Shown here: piece by piece, positions 22,403-31,720 of the stretch | Layout of the letters: each line of letters opens with the position of its first letter | How positions within the stretch are numbered: position 1 is the stretch's first letter | Assembly (NCBI RefSeq): GCF_003465825.1 | Contig: NZ_QSBV01000019.1 | Span: 1 to 41,578 of the forward strand | Source of the DNA: Collinsella sp. AF02-46-1 | Lineage (GTDB): Bacteria > Actinomycetota > Coriobacteriia > Coriobacteriales > Coriobacteriaceae | Reading direction: 5' to 3' | Length of the DNA stretch: 41,578 nt | Made by a program: the position numbers and the translations under genes | Notes under the pieces: generated by a model | Database searches by the model: none | Told to the model about the DNA's origin: nothing | The model's input: the letters and a program-made list of their open reading frames with translations, nothing else

Positions 22403-24016
22403 TTACGCCTTGACGGTCGCGACGCCCCTGAAGGACATGCTCGTCGTGCCGATGCCCTTGAAGCCATCGAGGGCCTCGCCGTTGGGCGCAGTGGACGGAT
22501 CGTCCCAGGAAGCGGAGACGGTCTTGACGTGGACAACGGGGTACAGAACAGCGTTGTCGGCAATGATGTCGAAGCACTCGTTCCACTTCTTCTGCTGCTC
22601 GTCGCCCTCGGCGGCAAGAGCCTCGTCCATGAGACCGTGGAGCTTCTGCCACTCAGCGGACTCCTTCCACGGGCAACGGGTCTGCATCCAGACGTTGTCG
22701 CCGTACCACCAGTTGAGCAGCAGGTCGGGGTCGGCGCCGAAGCAGGAAGGATCGCCAGGGGCAAGGAGGATATCGTAGGCCTCGCCGCCGTCGATGGCAG
22801 CGTAGGTGGCCGGCGAGGTATCGGTCTGGATGGTCACATCGAAGCCGAGAGCGTCGAGGTCGTTCTTGACCTGGGCGGCCATGCCCTTGATCTGCTCGTT
22901 GTCGGTGGTGCGCAGGGTGATGGCACCCGGGGTGATGCCAGACTCCTCAATGAGCTTCTTAGCCTTCTTGGCGTCGGTCTTGTACACCGTGGAAGCCTCA
23001 TGATAGTTGGTGAAGCTCTTGGGCAGGTAGCAGCTGGCAGCGGTGGCAAGGCCGGCGAAAGTGTTGCTGACCATCTTCTCGGTGTCGAGCGCATACATGA
23101 CAGCCTGACGGACCTTGACGTTGTTCCAAGGCTCCTTGGCGACGTTGAACATGATGAAGCGGGTGCCGAAACCCTGAACGTTATCGATCTTGCAGCCGGC
23201 GCTCTCGAGCTGGTCGACGGCGTCAGCGGTAACAAGCTCCATAACGAGCGTGGAGCCCTCCTGCTGAGCGGTAACGCGAGCGGTGGGGTCGGTCAGGATG
23301 CTGTACTGGATCTTCTTATCCTCGGCAGCATACTCACCGTTGTACTCGGGGTTGGGAACCAGGGTGATCTCGGTATCGGAGATAGAGTCGTACATCCAGG
23401 GGCCGGATCCGATCGGCTGCTTGGCGCGATCCTCCTCGGTCTGGGTGGCCGGGGTAACGCGGACGATGGCCAGACGATCCTTGAGCAGGGAGAAGTTGGG
23501 GACCTTGGTCTTGACCGTCACGGTGCTGGCGTCCTTGGCCTCGATGGACTCGAAGGGCTGGAAGAACGGAGCATAGGTAGCGGAAGCGGCGCAAGCAGTG
23601 TAGGAAGCGACGACGTCGTCAGCGGTGACCTCGGTGCCATCGGAGAACTTGGCGCCCTTGCGGATGGTGACCTCGAAAGTGGTGTCGTCCACAGACTTGG
23701 GATCGTCGGTGGCGAGCTCGTTGAAGGTGCTGTAGTCGTGGTAATCGATGCCGTAGAGGCCCTCGACGACGTGCCAGTTAGCACCCAGGCCCACAGCGGA
23801 GCCGGTGCTGGCGGGGTCGAAGCTGGACGGAGCGTAAGCGGAACCAGCGGTGATCACGCCGCCGCCACGGTTGGCGGAATCGGCGGAACCGGAAGCGGAA
23901 CCCTCGTCGCTAGAGCTGCCACCGCAGCCGGTGAGACCAAGCCCTGCGACAGCAGCGACGCTGCCGGTGAGGCCGAGGAACGAACGCCTGGACATACCCT
24001 TGTTGATGATGGCCAT
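22403..24016 (-). CDS. Solute-binding lipoprotein of the Sat-like sialic acid transporter (SBP family 5)
   Basis: Extracytoplasmic binding protein of 537 residues that starts the nan cluster. The N-terminus has a twin-arginine motif SRRSFLGLTG (9-18) and lipobox LTGC with Cys31 as anchor, followed by a Gly/Ser linker. The body is of the OppA/DppA/SBP5 type (YEGLYGIDYHDYSTFNEL-like entry segment, NNVKVRQAVMYALDTEKMV in the middle). ATG 24016 is preceded by AGGAGA; five upstream codons from a TTG are rejected. Peptide-family binding proteins can carry sialic acid (Sat systems), and the linked nanA, nanK and nanE point to that substrate. The ligand is not proven. Confidence 0.85.
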   Translation of the reverse strand: MAIINKGMSRRSFLGLTGSVAAVAGLGLTGCGGSSSDEGSASGSADSANRGGGVITAGSAYAPSSFDPASTGSAVGLGANWHVVEGLYGIDYHDYSTFNELATDDPKSVDDTTFEVTIRKGAKFSDGTEVTADDVVASYTACAASATYAPFFQPFESIEAKDASTVTVKTKVPNFSLLKDRLAIVRVTPATQTEEDRAKQPIGSGPWMYDSISDTEITLVPNPEYNGEYAAEDKKIQYSILTDPTARVTAQQEGSTLVMELVTADAVDQLESAGCKIDNVQGFGTRFIMFNVAKEPWNNVKVRQAVMYALDTEKMVSNTFAGLATAASCYLPKSFTNYHEASTVYKTDAKKAKKLIEESGITPGAITLRTTDNEQIKGMAAQVKNDLDALGFDVTIQTDTSPATYAAIDGGEAYDILLAPGDPSCFGADPDLLLNWWYGDNVWMQTRCPWKESAEWQKLHGLMDEALAAEGDEQQKKWNECFDIIADNAVLYPVVHVKTVSASWDDPSTAPNGEALDGFKGIGTTSMSFRGVATVKA

Positions 24017-24085
24017 GTCTTCTCCTATCAATAGAGAATCTTACCCGGGAGCACCTAGACTTGCCCCCGCGCAACTTGCGGACGA

Positions 24086-24113
24086 TATATACCTTACCTA
24101 CCGACAAACCCAA
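24086..24113 (-). promoter_or_regulatory. Candidate nan cluster promoter
   Basis: On the minus strand TTGGGT (24108-24113) and TATATA (24086-24091) are spaced by 16 bp. This gives a leader of about 60 nt to the ATG at 24016. The -35 is poor. An alternative, TTGTCA-17-TAGTAA further upstream, would place its -10 inside the inverted repeat at 24154-24174. Confidence 0.4.
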
Positions 24114-24153
24114 CTGAGGTGCCGCACTCGGCGACCGATACATACATACGCTT

Positions 24154-24174
24154 GAACGGTATTTACTACCGTTC
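24154..24174. promoter_or_regulatory. Perfect inverted repeat, candidate operator of the nan cluster
   Basis: GAACGGTA (24154-24161) and TACCGTTC (24167-24174) flank a 5-bp spacer. The half-site size and spacing suit a dimeric repressor or activator. The arms are also nested inside the wider CGATACATAC/GTATGTATCG pair. No regulator gene lies in the window. Confidence 0.5.
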
Positions 24175-24277
24175 ACCGAATTCATTGACAAATGATTCGA
24201 CAGACAGTATGTATCGACGAGGTGAGATATCAGTCTTCGTCAACCCGCAGGATAGCAGTGTTATTCACCATGTCGAG

Positions 24278-24291
24278 TCAAACGTTTTAGC
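24278..24291. promoter_or_regulatory. AAAACGTT site upstream of the nan cluster
   Basis: On the minus strand CTAAAACGTTTGAC shares the ten-base core TAAAACGTTT with the perfect palindrome upstream of gap. It lies about 265 bp before the first nan gene and touches a TTTGAC that could be a -35 hexamer. Confidence 0.4.
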
Positions 24292-24330
24292 GTTAATAAA
24301 ACCCGAAATCGGCAGGTAATCGCCGCGAAA

Positions 24331-24356
24331 CAAATGATTGAAAATCGGCCAATCAT
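24331..24356 (-). terminator. Weak uvrC terminator
   Basis: Seven-base-pair AT-rich stem ATGATTG (24334-24340) / CAATCAT (24350-24356) with a 9-nt loop, followed on the minus strand by TTTGTTTC, 25 nt beyond the uvrC stop codon. Confidence 0.45.
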
Positions 24357-24381
24357 GTATATCAGTTGTTTATAAGCGCGT

Positions 24382-26328
24382 TTAGCTTTCGGAACGGTTG
24401 GCCGATGCCTGGGCGCGCTCGGCATTCCATGCAACAAGTGCCTCGTGGACCGCTTTGGCGACATCGGCCGGAACGCCTCGAACTTCTGCAATCTCCTGCT
24501 CGCTGGCCGCGCGCAAACGCTTCATCGAGCCAAAATGGCGCATAATTGCACGTTTTCTGGTGGGCCCCACGCCTGGAACGTCGTCAAGCACCGAAACCGT
24601 CATAGCCTTATCGCGCAACTCGCGGTGGAACGTAATCGCAAATCGGTGGGATTCATCGCGAACCTGCTTGATCAGATAAAGCGAAGCGGAGCCGGTCGGC
24701 AGCACGACGGGAGTCTCGTCCCACGGCACGAAAACCTCCTCATCGGCCTTTGCCAAGCCACAAACTGGTATATCGAGCCCAAGAGCCTCAAGTTGCTTGA
24801 TCGCAGCGGTCAATTGCGGCTTACCGCCATCGACAACGAGCAAATCGGGGCGCGAGCCAAAGCGCTCGTCGGCCATACGCTCGGGAGCATAACGTCGTCC
24901 CAAAACCTCGGACATCGACACGAAGTCGTTTGCCTCGTCCAATTCGGCCTGAATTTTAAAACGACGATACTGACTCTTGTCGGCGCGCCCGTTGGTAAAC
25001 ACCACCATCGAGGCGACCGTGAAGGTGCCATGCAGTGTAGAGATATCGAAGCACTCGATACGCAACGGCGGCGATGGCAGCGCCAACGCACTTTCGAGCT
25101 CCAGGAGCGCTTGATTGGTGCGGTCGTCAGCGTACCCCGTTCGCATCATGTAGCGCATGAGAGCATGGCGCGCATTTTTGGATGCCATATCGAGCAGACG
25201 GTGCTTTTCGCCACGCTGCGGCCTATGGAGATGGCAGGAACGCTCACGCTTGCCCGCAAGCCACTCCCCCAGCGCCTCCGCATCCTCAAGCTCGACGGAA
25301 AGGTTGACCTCAGCTGGAATATCAGCCGTCTCGTCGTAATAGCGCTTAAGAAAGCCCGACTGGAGCTCTTCCTCGTCAACATCAAGACCCTTGTCGAGAA
25401 TGAACTCGCAGGTGCGAACTGTTCGGCCCTCGCGAACGACGAAGACGCAAGCGGCGGAGATGGTCTCCTCGCGATAGAAACCGATGACATCTATATCGAC
25501 ACTGGAGGGAAAAACGACTTGCTGACGATCGTCCAGACCCCTGATGACCTCCAAACGACGTTTGACGCGTGCCGCGCGCTCAAAGTCGAGCGCCTCAGCG
25601 GCATCCGTCATCTCGGAGGTCAGCTCATCGACGACATCCTTGCGATGGCCCGACAAAAAGCGCTCGACACGCTTGACGTTCTTGGCATAGTCTGCCGGGG
25701 AAATCGCGCCGACACACGCACCCGGGCCGCGCCCGACATGGTAGTCAAAGCAGGGGCGCCCGTTTTGCGCGCAAATCATATTGACGATGTCTTCCTCGCC
25801 CTTGTGGGACTCGACGATACGGCGACAACGACGCCACTCCGCACAGGATGCGGAGCAGATGGGGATAACCTTGCGCAGCGTATCTATCGTCTCACGTGCC
25901 GCGCGGCTATCGGTATAAGGTCCAAAATAGCGCGTTCCCGGCTTATGACGCTCACGCGTGTATTTGATAGCGGGATACAGGTCGCCCTTTGTAATGGCGA
26001 TAAAGGGGTAGCTCTTGTCATCCTTGAGGTCGACGTTAAAGTACGGATGGTACTGACCAATCAAATTGCGCTCGAGCACCAACGCCTCGTGCTCGGTCTC
26101 CACCACGATATAGTCAAAGCTCGCCACCAGCTGCATCATCAGCGGGATCTTCTGGCGCTCGTCCTGCAGCGTCACGTACTGACGCATACGGGCGCGCAGG
26201 TTTTTCGCCTTGCCCACGTAGATGACATCGCCCTTGGCGTCTTTCCAAAGGTAGCAGCCGGGCTGCGTGGGAACGCGCGAAACCTGCTCGGCAAGCGTTG
26301 GAATGTTGTCGTGACCGGCCACGCGCAC
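24382..26328 (-). CDS. uvrC: Excinuclease ABC subunit C
   Basis: Makes both incisions around a DNA lesion marked by UvrB. The 648-residue protein has an N-terminal GIY-YIG nuclease domain (PGCYLWKDAKGDVIYVGKAKNLRARMRQY), a UVR UvrB-interaction motif (about 205-240, LDFERAARVKRRLEVI) and an RNase-H-like nuclease domain beginning ECFDISTLHGTFTVASMVVF. C-terminal tandem helix-hairpin-helix motifs include DDVPGVGPTRKRAIMRHFGS. The start is GTG 26328, directly after the murJ stop; a second GTG two codons on is also possible. It is co-transcribed with murJ. Confidence 0.96.
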   Translation of the reverse strand: MRVAGHDNIPTLAEQVSRVPTQPGCYLWKDAKGDVIYVGKAKNLRARMRQYVTLQDERQKIPLMMQLVASFDYIVVETEHEALVLERNLIGQYHPYFNVDLKDDKSYPFIAITKGDLYPAIKYTRERHKPGTRYFGPYTDSRAARETIDTLRKVIPICSASCAEWRRCRRIVESHKGEEDIVNMICAQNGRPCFDYHVGRGPGACVGAISPADYAKNVKRVERFLSGHRKDVVDELTSEMTDAAEALDFERAARVKRRLEVIRGLDDRQQVVFPSSVDIDVIGFYREETISAACVFVVREGRTVRTCEFILDKGLDVDEEELQSGFLKRYYDETADIPAEVNLSVELEDAEALGEWLAGKRERSCHLHRPQRGEKHRLLDMASKNARHALMRYMMRTGYADDRTNQALLELESALALPSPPLRIECFDISTLHGTFTVASMVVFTNGRADKSQYRRFKIQAELDEANDFVSMSEVLGRRYAPERMADERFGSRPDLLVVDGGKPQLTAAIKQLEALGLDIPVCGLAKADEEVFVPWDETPVVLPTGSASLYLIKQVRDESHRFAITFHRELRDKAMTVSVLDDVPGVGPTRKRAIMRHFGSMKRLRAASEQEIAEVRGVPADVAKAVHEALVAWNAERAQASANRSES

Positions 26329-28011
26329 CTACTTGCGACGAATCAGCGCCGAGACCTCGGGCATCTTAAGGACGACGGCAAGGCCAAAGGTAACAGCAAG
26401 CGAGACGACACCCGCAACGCAAACGTAGCCAAGAGTAATCAGAATCGAGCCGCCAAGTGCCCCGACAAAGTGCTCAAGCGCCCACATGACGCCGGCGCCT
26501 GCGGCAGCACCCAGGCCACCGAGCAAAAGGCCAAAGAAACCGCCATGCAGGATAGATTTAACCTGAAGACCACGCAGACGACGACGCAGCCACCACAGCG
26601 AGCAACCGACCAAGATCACGTAGTCGACGACATACGAAAGCGCGATTGCCGGCATACCGAAGCCCAGCACAACGCCAAACAGCAGAACCGAGCCGGCCTG
26701 GCCGATGGCGGAATACAGACAATAGCGGCTATAGGGCTTCATGTCGAGCAAGGCAGAGAAGCTCTTCTGCATCAGCACGACCACGCCGTAGAGCGGCAGG
26801 GAAAGTGCCAGGTAGATAAGGAACTCCGACACCAGCGCCACACCGGACTCATCGAACTTGCCAGCGCAGTAGATCATGTTGAGCGGACGCGCGAAGACAA
26901 TCAGGTACAGCGCGAATGGAATCAGGAAGAACAGCATCTGGGCGACGCCACGCGAAATGCCCGTGCGGACGCTGTCGTAATCCTTCTCCTGTGCGTCGTG
27001 AGAGAGCTCGGTATAGAGCGCCGTCGAAAGCGAGGCGGCAATCAGCGCGTAGGGCAGCGTGTACCACAGGCGCGCATAGGCGATGACGGAAGGACCAGTC
27101 TCGGGCTGGACCACCAGCGCAGCAGCGTTGGTGATAGAAGTCGAGACAAACATGCACACCGTGGCGAGCAGCGTCGGGATACCGAGCGCAATCGTCTGGC
27201 GCAGTGCGGGGTCCTTAAAGTCGATATGGATATGGGGATGCACGCCGTGCTTGCCAAGCGCGGGGATCTGACATGCCATCTGAACAAAGACACCGAGGGT
27301 CGTACCGGCCGCAATCAAGATGATGCCGGCACGTTCGCCAAACTGTGCGGACACGGGCGCAAAGCCCATAAAGCTCGCAATGACGATCACATTGTTGAGG
27401 ACCGGGGCAAACGTCGACCAGAAGTAGTCGCGGTGTGCGTTGAGGACGCCCGAAAACACCGAGCCCAAACCATAAAACAGAATCTGGATGGCAAAGAAAC
27501 GGAACATGAACGCAGCGGTATCCATGCTGCCGCCGTCACCCGAAAGGAACGATTGCGTCCAGATAAAGCCCGGGGCGAACACGGTCCCCAGCAACGAAAT
27601 GCCACCCAGCACCAATAGCAGAATACCGAGCAGGTTGCCCACGTACTCGTTAGAGGCCTCGCGACCCTGCTCACGCCTCACGCCCATGTACACGGGCAAA
27701 AACGCCGTCACGAGCATGCCGCCCATCACGAGTTCGTAGAGCATATTGGGCAGGTTGTTGGCGACCTGATAGGAAGACGAGAGCAGCGACATGCCGATAG
27801 CGGCCGCCATTGCCCACGTGCGGATAAAACCGGTGACGCGAGACACGATGGTCAGGATGGTCATAAGCCCGGCGGAACGACCAACCGTGGAGTAGTCCGA
27901 CGAGCCCATGTCGTCAGTGTCGTCTCGCGACGAAGAAGTTTCGGATGAGGGTGTCTGAGGCGCAGATTCTTTTGCAAAATGAGCTCCGCACTTCAATTCT
28001 TCCTGCGGCAT
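26329..28011 (-). CDS. murJ: Lipid II flippase MurJ
   Basis: Flips the peptidoglycan precursor lipid II across the membrane. The 560-residue polytopic protein has the MurJ/MviN pattern: SRVTGFIRTWAMAAAIG near the first helix, NNLPNMLYELVMGGMLVTAFLPVY, and about 14 hydrophobic segments. About 45 polar residues (Ser/Asp/Glu rich) precede the first helix, longer than in many homologues. It lies 3 nt downstream of ybaK and its stop abuts the uvrC start, so ybaK-murJ-uvrC appear to form one operon. The actinobacterial fusion with a kinase-like domain, as in MviN of mycobacteria, is absent. Confidence 0.92.
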   Translation of the reverse strand: MPQEELKCGAHFAKESAPQTPSSETSSSRDDTDDMGSSDYSTVGRSAGLMTILTIVSRVTGFIRTWAMAAAIGMSLLSSSYQVANNLPNMLYELVMGGMLVTAFLPVYMGVRREQGREASNEYVGNLLGILLLVLGGISLLGTVFAPGFIWTQSFLSGDGGSMDTAAFMFRFFAIQILFYGLGSVFSGVLNAHRDYFWSTFAPVLNNVIVIASFMGFAPVSAQFGERAGIILIAAGTTLGVFVQMACQIPALGKHGVHPHIHIDFKDPALRQTIALGIPTLLATVCMFVSTSITNAAALVVQPETGPSVIAYARLWYTLPYALIAASLSTALYTELSHDAQEKDYDSVRTGISRGVAQMLFFLIPFALYLIVFARPLNMIYCAGKFDESGVALVSEFLIYLALSLPLYGVVVLMQKSFSALLDMKPYSRYCLYSAIGQAGSVLLFGVVLGFGMPAIALSYVVDYVILVGCSLWWLRRRLRGLQVKSILHGGFFGLLLGGLGAAAGAGVMWALEHFVGALGGSILITLGYVCVAGVVSLAVTFGLAVVLKMPEVSALIRRK

Positions 28012-28014
28012 CGC

Positions 28015-28515
28015 TCAGTCCTCTCTCGTAATTGGGGCGACCGTCGCCCCGCAAAATGCAATTAAATCATCAGGTGCAAGCTCGAGCTGATAACCACGCT
28101 TGCCTCCCGAAATAAAAATGGTATCCCAAAGGACACATGTCTCATCAATGAGCGTCCGGTAACGTTTTTTCATACCGACCGGACTGCAGCCGCCGCGAAC
28201 GTAGCCAGTCGCCGCAAGCAAATCCTTCACATGCATCATGGCCAAGGACTTCTCCCCCGCGGCACGCGCAGCGGACTTTAGATCGAGCTCGTCGGCAACA
28301 GGGATGCAGCACACGACGTGGTCGTTGGACGGCGTCACGCAGACCAAGGTCTTAAATCCTTGACCGGGCTCCTCGCCAAGCTGCTCCGAAATCGCGACCC
28401 CCAGGCCCGCCGACTCATCACCATCGTCTTCGTACGTATGTAGAACATAGGAAATGTCGGCGCTTTCCAGCTCGCGCATCGCATTGGTTTTTGGCGTCTT
28501 TACAGCCCTTGCCAT
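28015..28515 (-). CDS. ybaK: YbaK/EbsC family Cys-tRNA(Pro)/aminoacyl-tRNA deacylase
   Basis: Trans-editing protein that hydrolyses Cys-tRNA(Pro). The 166-residue protein has MARAVKTPKTNAMRELESADISY at the N-terminus, the conserved Lys in GFKTLVC and the active-site region VKDLLAATGYVRGGCSPVGMKKRY. The ATG at 28515 follows AAAGGA; a longer frame to 28611 reads through untypical sequence. It ends 3 nt before murJ starts. Confidence 0.92.
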   Translation of the reverse strand: MARAVKTPKTNAMRELESADISYVLHTYEDDGDESAGLGVAISEQLGEEPGQGFKTLVCVTPSNDHVVCCIPVADELDLKSAARAAGEKSLAMMHVKDLLAATGYVRGGCSPVGMKKRYRTLIDETCVLWDTIFISGGKRGYQLELAPDDLIAFCGATVAPITRED

Positions 28516-28596
28516 GACATATCCTTTCCCTCGCATTCGGACGCGAGGATTAAGTATATGTCCAATTCGGCTGCATACGTCACTTCGACACAGCAA

Positions 28597-28627
28597 GCGC
28601 CATCGAATCACAAGGAGTCGATGGCGC
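28597..28627 (-). terminator. Hairpin after uvrA
   Basis: Perfect 10-bp stem GCGCCATCGA (28597-28606) / TCGATGGCGC (28618-28627) with an 11-nt loop, 20 nt beyond the uvrA stop. The following sequence on the minus strand (TTGCTG) has few Ts, so termination may be inefficient or Rho-dependent. Confidence 0.55.
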
Positions 28628-28647
28628 CCATAAACTGAATCGCCTAT

Positions 28648-31527
28648 TTATTGAGCATCAAGTTGAGCCTGACGCTCCCGGTCACGCCTGAGCAACGGCG
28701 CCAAAAACTTGCCCGTATAACTCTGCGGACAGTCCGCAACCTGCTCCGGTGTGCCCGAAACCACGACGGTTCCGCCGCCGTTACCGCCCTCGGGGCCCAT
28801 ATCGATTAGGCGGTCGGCAACCTTGATGACATCAAGGTTGTGTTCAATCACCAGCACCGTGTTGCCCGCATCGACCAAGCGCTGCAGCACATCGAGCAGC
28901 TGGCGGACGTCCTCAAAATGAAGGCCGGTCGTCGGCTCGTCCAAAATATAGAACGTCTTGCCCGTCTGGCGTCGATGAAGCTCCTTGGCGAGCTTCACAC
29001 GCTGCGCCTCGCCGCCCGAGAGCGTCGTGGCGGGCTGGCCCAGGCTCACGTAGCCCAAGCCTACATCGTACAGCGTCTGGAGCTTGCGCTTAATCTGCGG
29101 GATATTCCCAAAGAAGGCCAGCGCCTCGGTGACGCTCATGTCGAGCACGTCCGAGATGGTCTTGCCACGGTAGGTGACCTCAAGCGTCTCGCGGTTGTAG
29201 CGTTTACCGCCGCAGACCTCACAGGGGACATAGATATCGGGAAGGAAGTGCATCTCGATCTTGATCTGTCCGTCGCCCTTGCACGCCTCACAGCGCCCGC
29301 CACTCACATTAAAGGAGAAACGACCCGGCGAGTAGCCGCGCGCCTTCGACTCCGGCGTACTCGCAAACAGCGCGCGCAGATCATCCCACAGGCCAATGTA
29401 CGTAGCAGGGTTGGAACGCGGCGTGCGGCCAATCGGCGACTGGTCGATATCGATAACCTTATCGATGCACTCGATGCCCTCGATTTTCTTATACGGGCCC
29501 ACAGGACGCGTCGAACGATGAATGGCATTCGTAAGGGCAGGTGCGATGGTATCGGTAACCAGGGAGCTCTTACCCGATCCCGACACGCCGGTAACAACCG
29601 TAAGCGTACCAAACTCGATCTTGGCGGTAACGTTTTTGAGGTTGTTGGCGCGGGCGCCCGTGATCTTAAGGCAGCCGCGACCGGGCTTGCGACGTTCATC
29701 GGGAACCCGAATCATTCGCTTGCCGGTCAGGTAGGCACCCGTCATCGAATCGGGGCACGCCATGATATCGGCAGGCGTTCCCGCGGCGACCACGTGTCCG
29801 CCGTTCACGCCCGCGCCGGGGCCCATGTCGATCACATAGTCGGCAGCACGAATCGTATCCTCATCATGCTCGACGACGATGACGGTATTGCCGATATCGC
29901 GTAGGCGCTCAAGCGTCTTGATCAGGCGCTCGTTATCGCGCTGATGGAGGCCGATCGATGGCTCGTCCAAAATGTACAGGACACCCATGAGGCCGGCGCC
30001 GATCTGCGTTGCCAGGCGAATGCGCTGGGCCTCGCCTCCGGAAAGCGTCGCCGAGGCACGGTCGAGGGTCAGATAGTCGAGTCCGACATCGACCAGAAAG
30101 CGTAGGCGCTCCAGGATTTCCTTAACGATGCGCCCGCCGATAAATTGTTGGCGCTCGGTAAGCTCCAAGTCCTCAAAAAACTCGAGCGACTCGCGGCACG
30201 ATAGGCAGCAGACCTCGTAAATGGACTTACCGCCTACGGTAACGGCGAGCATCTCGGGGCGCAGACGAGCACCATGGCAACTCGAGCACGGCTCCTCGCG
30301 GATGTACTTCTCCAAGCGCGCCTTGGTGTTCTCATTCGTCGTCTCGGCATAGCGCTCGTACAGGATATTGCGCACGCCCGAGAACTTGGTGTCCCACTGG
30401 CTGCGGCGCCCATCGAGCTTTTGATAGTCGACCGAAATCTTCTGGTCGCCCATGCCGTCTAAAAACGCGCGACGCACCCGCGGAGGCAGATCCTCCCACG
30501 GCGTATCGACGCTCACCTTAAAGTGTTTGCAGACCGCAGCGAAAATCTGCGGATAGTAGTTAGAGTTGCCAAACAGGCTGCCAAAGACCCCGTCGGCGAT
30601 CGACTTCGAGGGGTCTTCGATTAGGGCCTCGGCATCGACCGTCTTCTTAAAGCCCAGGCCGTCGCACTCTGGGCACGCGCCATAGGGCGCGTTGAACGAG
30701 AAATCACGCGGCTGCAGGTCATCGATGGAGTGCCCATGCTCCGGGCACGCTAACGCCAGCGAATACTCCAGCAACTCGCCTTCGGTCCCCTCGGGAGCGT
30801 CGCGGTCGGGCAGCAAGTATACGTTCACATTGCCGTGCGCCAGCGCGGTCGCCTGCTCAACAGACTCGGCGATACGGCCCAGAGACTTCTCACGGATCAC
30901 GATGCGATCGACCACGACCTCGATATCGTGCTTGAACTTCTTGTCCAGATCGATCGGATCGTCGAGCGAGCGCACTTCACCGTCGACACGCACGCGGCTA
31001 AAGCCCTCGGCGCGAAGATCCTCAAACAGTTTGGTGTACTCGCCTTTTCGCCCGCGCACCACCGGTGCCAGCACAAACGCGCGGTGGCCCTCCCCCGCCG
31101 TCAAGACCTTGTCGGCAACCTGGTCGGTCGTCTGGCGCTCAATGACACGGCCGCATTCGGGACAGTGCGGGGTGCCCACACGGGCGAACAGCAGGCGCAG
31201 ATAGTCATAAATCTCGGTTACGGTGCCAACCGTCGAGCGAGGGTTTTTAGACGTCGTCTTTTGGTCGATCGACACCGCCGGCGAAAGGCCGTCGATTGAA
31301 TCCAAGTCGGGTTTGTCCATCTGGCCCAAGAACTGGCGCGCATAACTCGAAAGGCTCTCGACGTATCGACGCTGGCCCTCGGCATAGATAGTGTCAAATG
31401 CCAGCGAACTCTTGCCCGAGCCAGAAAGACCGGTAATGACCACGAGTTGGTCACGCGGAATGGAAACATCGATATCACGGAGGTTGTGCTCACGAGCGCC
31501 GCGAATAACGATAGAAGAATCAGACAT
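28648..31527 (-). CDS. uvrA: Excinuclease ABC subunit A
   Basis: ABC-type ATPase dimer that detects DNA lesions and loads UvrB. The 959-residue protein has two ATPase halves: Walker [10 protein letters not shown] (33-41) and a second GVSGSGKSS, each with an LSGGEAQR signature and a DEP Walker B region. Zinc-finger cysteines are visible as CPEHGH...CPECDGLG in the first half and CEACKGDG...[10 protein letters not shown] in the second. AAGGAG precedes ATG 31527; a longer frame to 31593 is rejected. It is monocistronic and divergent from the LTA-synthase-like gene. Confidence 0.97.
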   Translation of the reverse strand: MSDSSIVIRGAREHNLRDIDVSIPRDQLVVITGLSGSGKSSLAFDTIYAEGQRRYVESLSSYARQFLGQMDKPDLDSIDGLSPAVSIDQKTTSKNPRSTVGTVTEIYDYLRLLFARVGTPHCPECGRVIERQTTDQVADKVLTAGEGHRAFVLAPVVRGRKGEYTKLFEDLRAEGFSRVRVDGEVRSLDDPIDLDKKFKHDIEVVVDRIVIREKSLGRIAESVEQATALAHGNVNVYLLPDRDAPEGTEGELLEYSLALACPEHGHSIDDLQPRDFSFNAPYGACPECDGLGFKKTVDAEALIEDPSKSIADGVFGSLFGNSNYYPQIFAAVCKHFKVSVDTPWEDLPPRVRRAFLDGMGDQKISVDYQKLDGRRSQWDTKFSGVRNILYERYAETTNENTKARLEKYIREEPCSSCHGARLRPEMLAVTVGGKSIYEVCCLSCRESLEFFEDLELTERQQFIGGRIVKEILERLRFLVDVGLDYLTLDRASATLSGGEAQRIRLATQIGAGLMGVLYILDEPSIGLHQRDNERLIKTLERLRDIGNTVIVVEHDEDTIRAADYVIDMGPGAGVNGGHVVAAGTPADIMACPDSMTGAYLTGKRMIRVPDERRKPGRGCLKITGARANNLKNVTAKIEFGTLTVVTGVSGSGKSSLVTDTIAPALTNAIHRSTRPVGPYKKIEGIECIDKVIDIDQSPIGRTPRSNPATYIGLWDDLRALFASTPESKARGYSPGRFSFNVSGGRCEACKGDGQIKIEMHFLPDIYVPCEVCGGKRYNRETLEVTYRGKTISDVLDMSVTEALAFFGNIPQIKRKLQTLYDVGLGYVSLGQPATTLSGGEAQRVKLAKELHRRQTGKTFYILDEPTTGLHFEDVRQLLDVLQRLVDAGNTVLVIEHNLDVIKVADRLIDMGPEGGNGGGTVVVSGTPEQVADCPQSYTGKFLAPLLRRDRERQAQLDAQ

Positions 31528-31720
31528 GGAAGCTCCTTGCCTCCTATTGCATCGAATCATACTGCTGATGAGTTTAGCGCACTCGACGCGCACAGATGTT
31601 CGTAATACAAGATTCGCAGACCTTTAGCTTTGCGTATCGGGCGCTTTGTTTCTCGAAATGCCGTGGAAAGGTTACAGTAATCTAATACTGAACTTAATTT
31701 GCTGTACCAGAGGAACGTCC

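Larger units (their letters stand above)
24017..24381 (-). promoter_or_regulatory. nan cluster control region (365 bp without a gene)
   Basis: AT-richer intergenic stretch between uvrC and the binding-protein gene. In minus-strand order it holds a weak uvrC terminator (24334-24356), an AAAACGTT site (24281-24288), distant inverted repeat arms CGATACATAC/GTATGTATCG (24136-24145, 24207-24216), an inner inverted repeat (24154-24174), a candidate promoter (24086-24113) and the ribosome-binding site. No open reading frame is supported. Confidence 0.6.

Noticed and set aside
24445..27618. Plus-strand open frame of about 1,060 codons opposite uvrC and murJ
   Set aside because: It is a shadow of two well-supported genes on the other strand. 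It has no family resemblance and no proper start signal.
31589..31602. Possible LexA box upstream of uvrA (CGAACATCTGTGCG on the minus strand)
   Set aside because: It matches only about 11 of 14 positions of the Gram-positive consensus as I recall it, the second half-site is poor, and no similar site was found before uvrB or uvrC.
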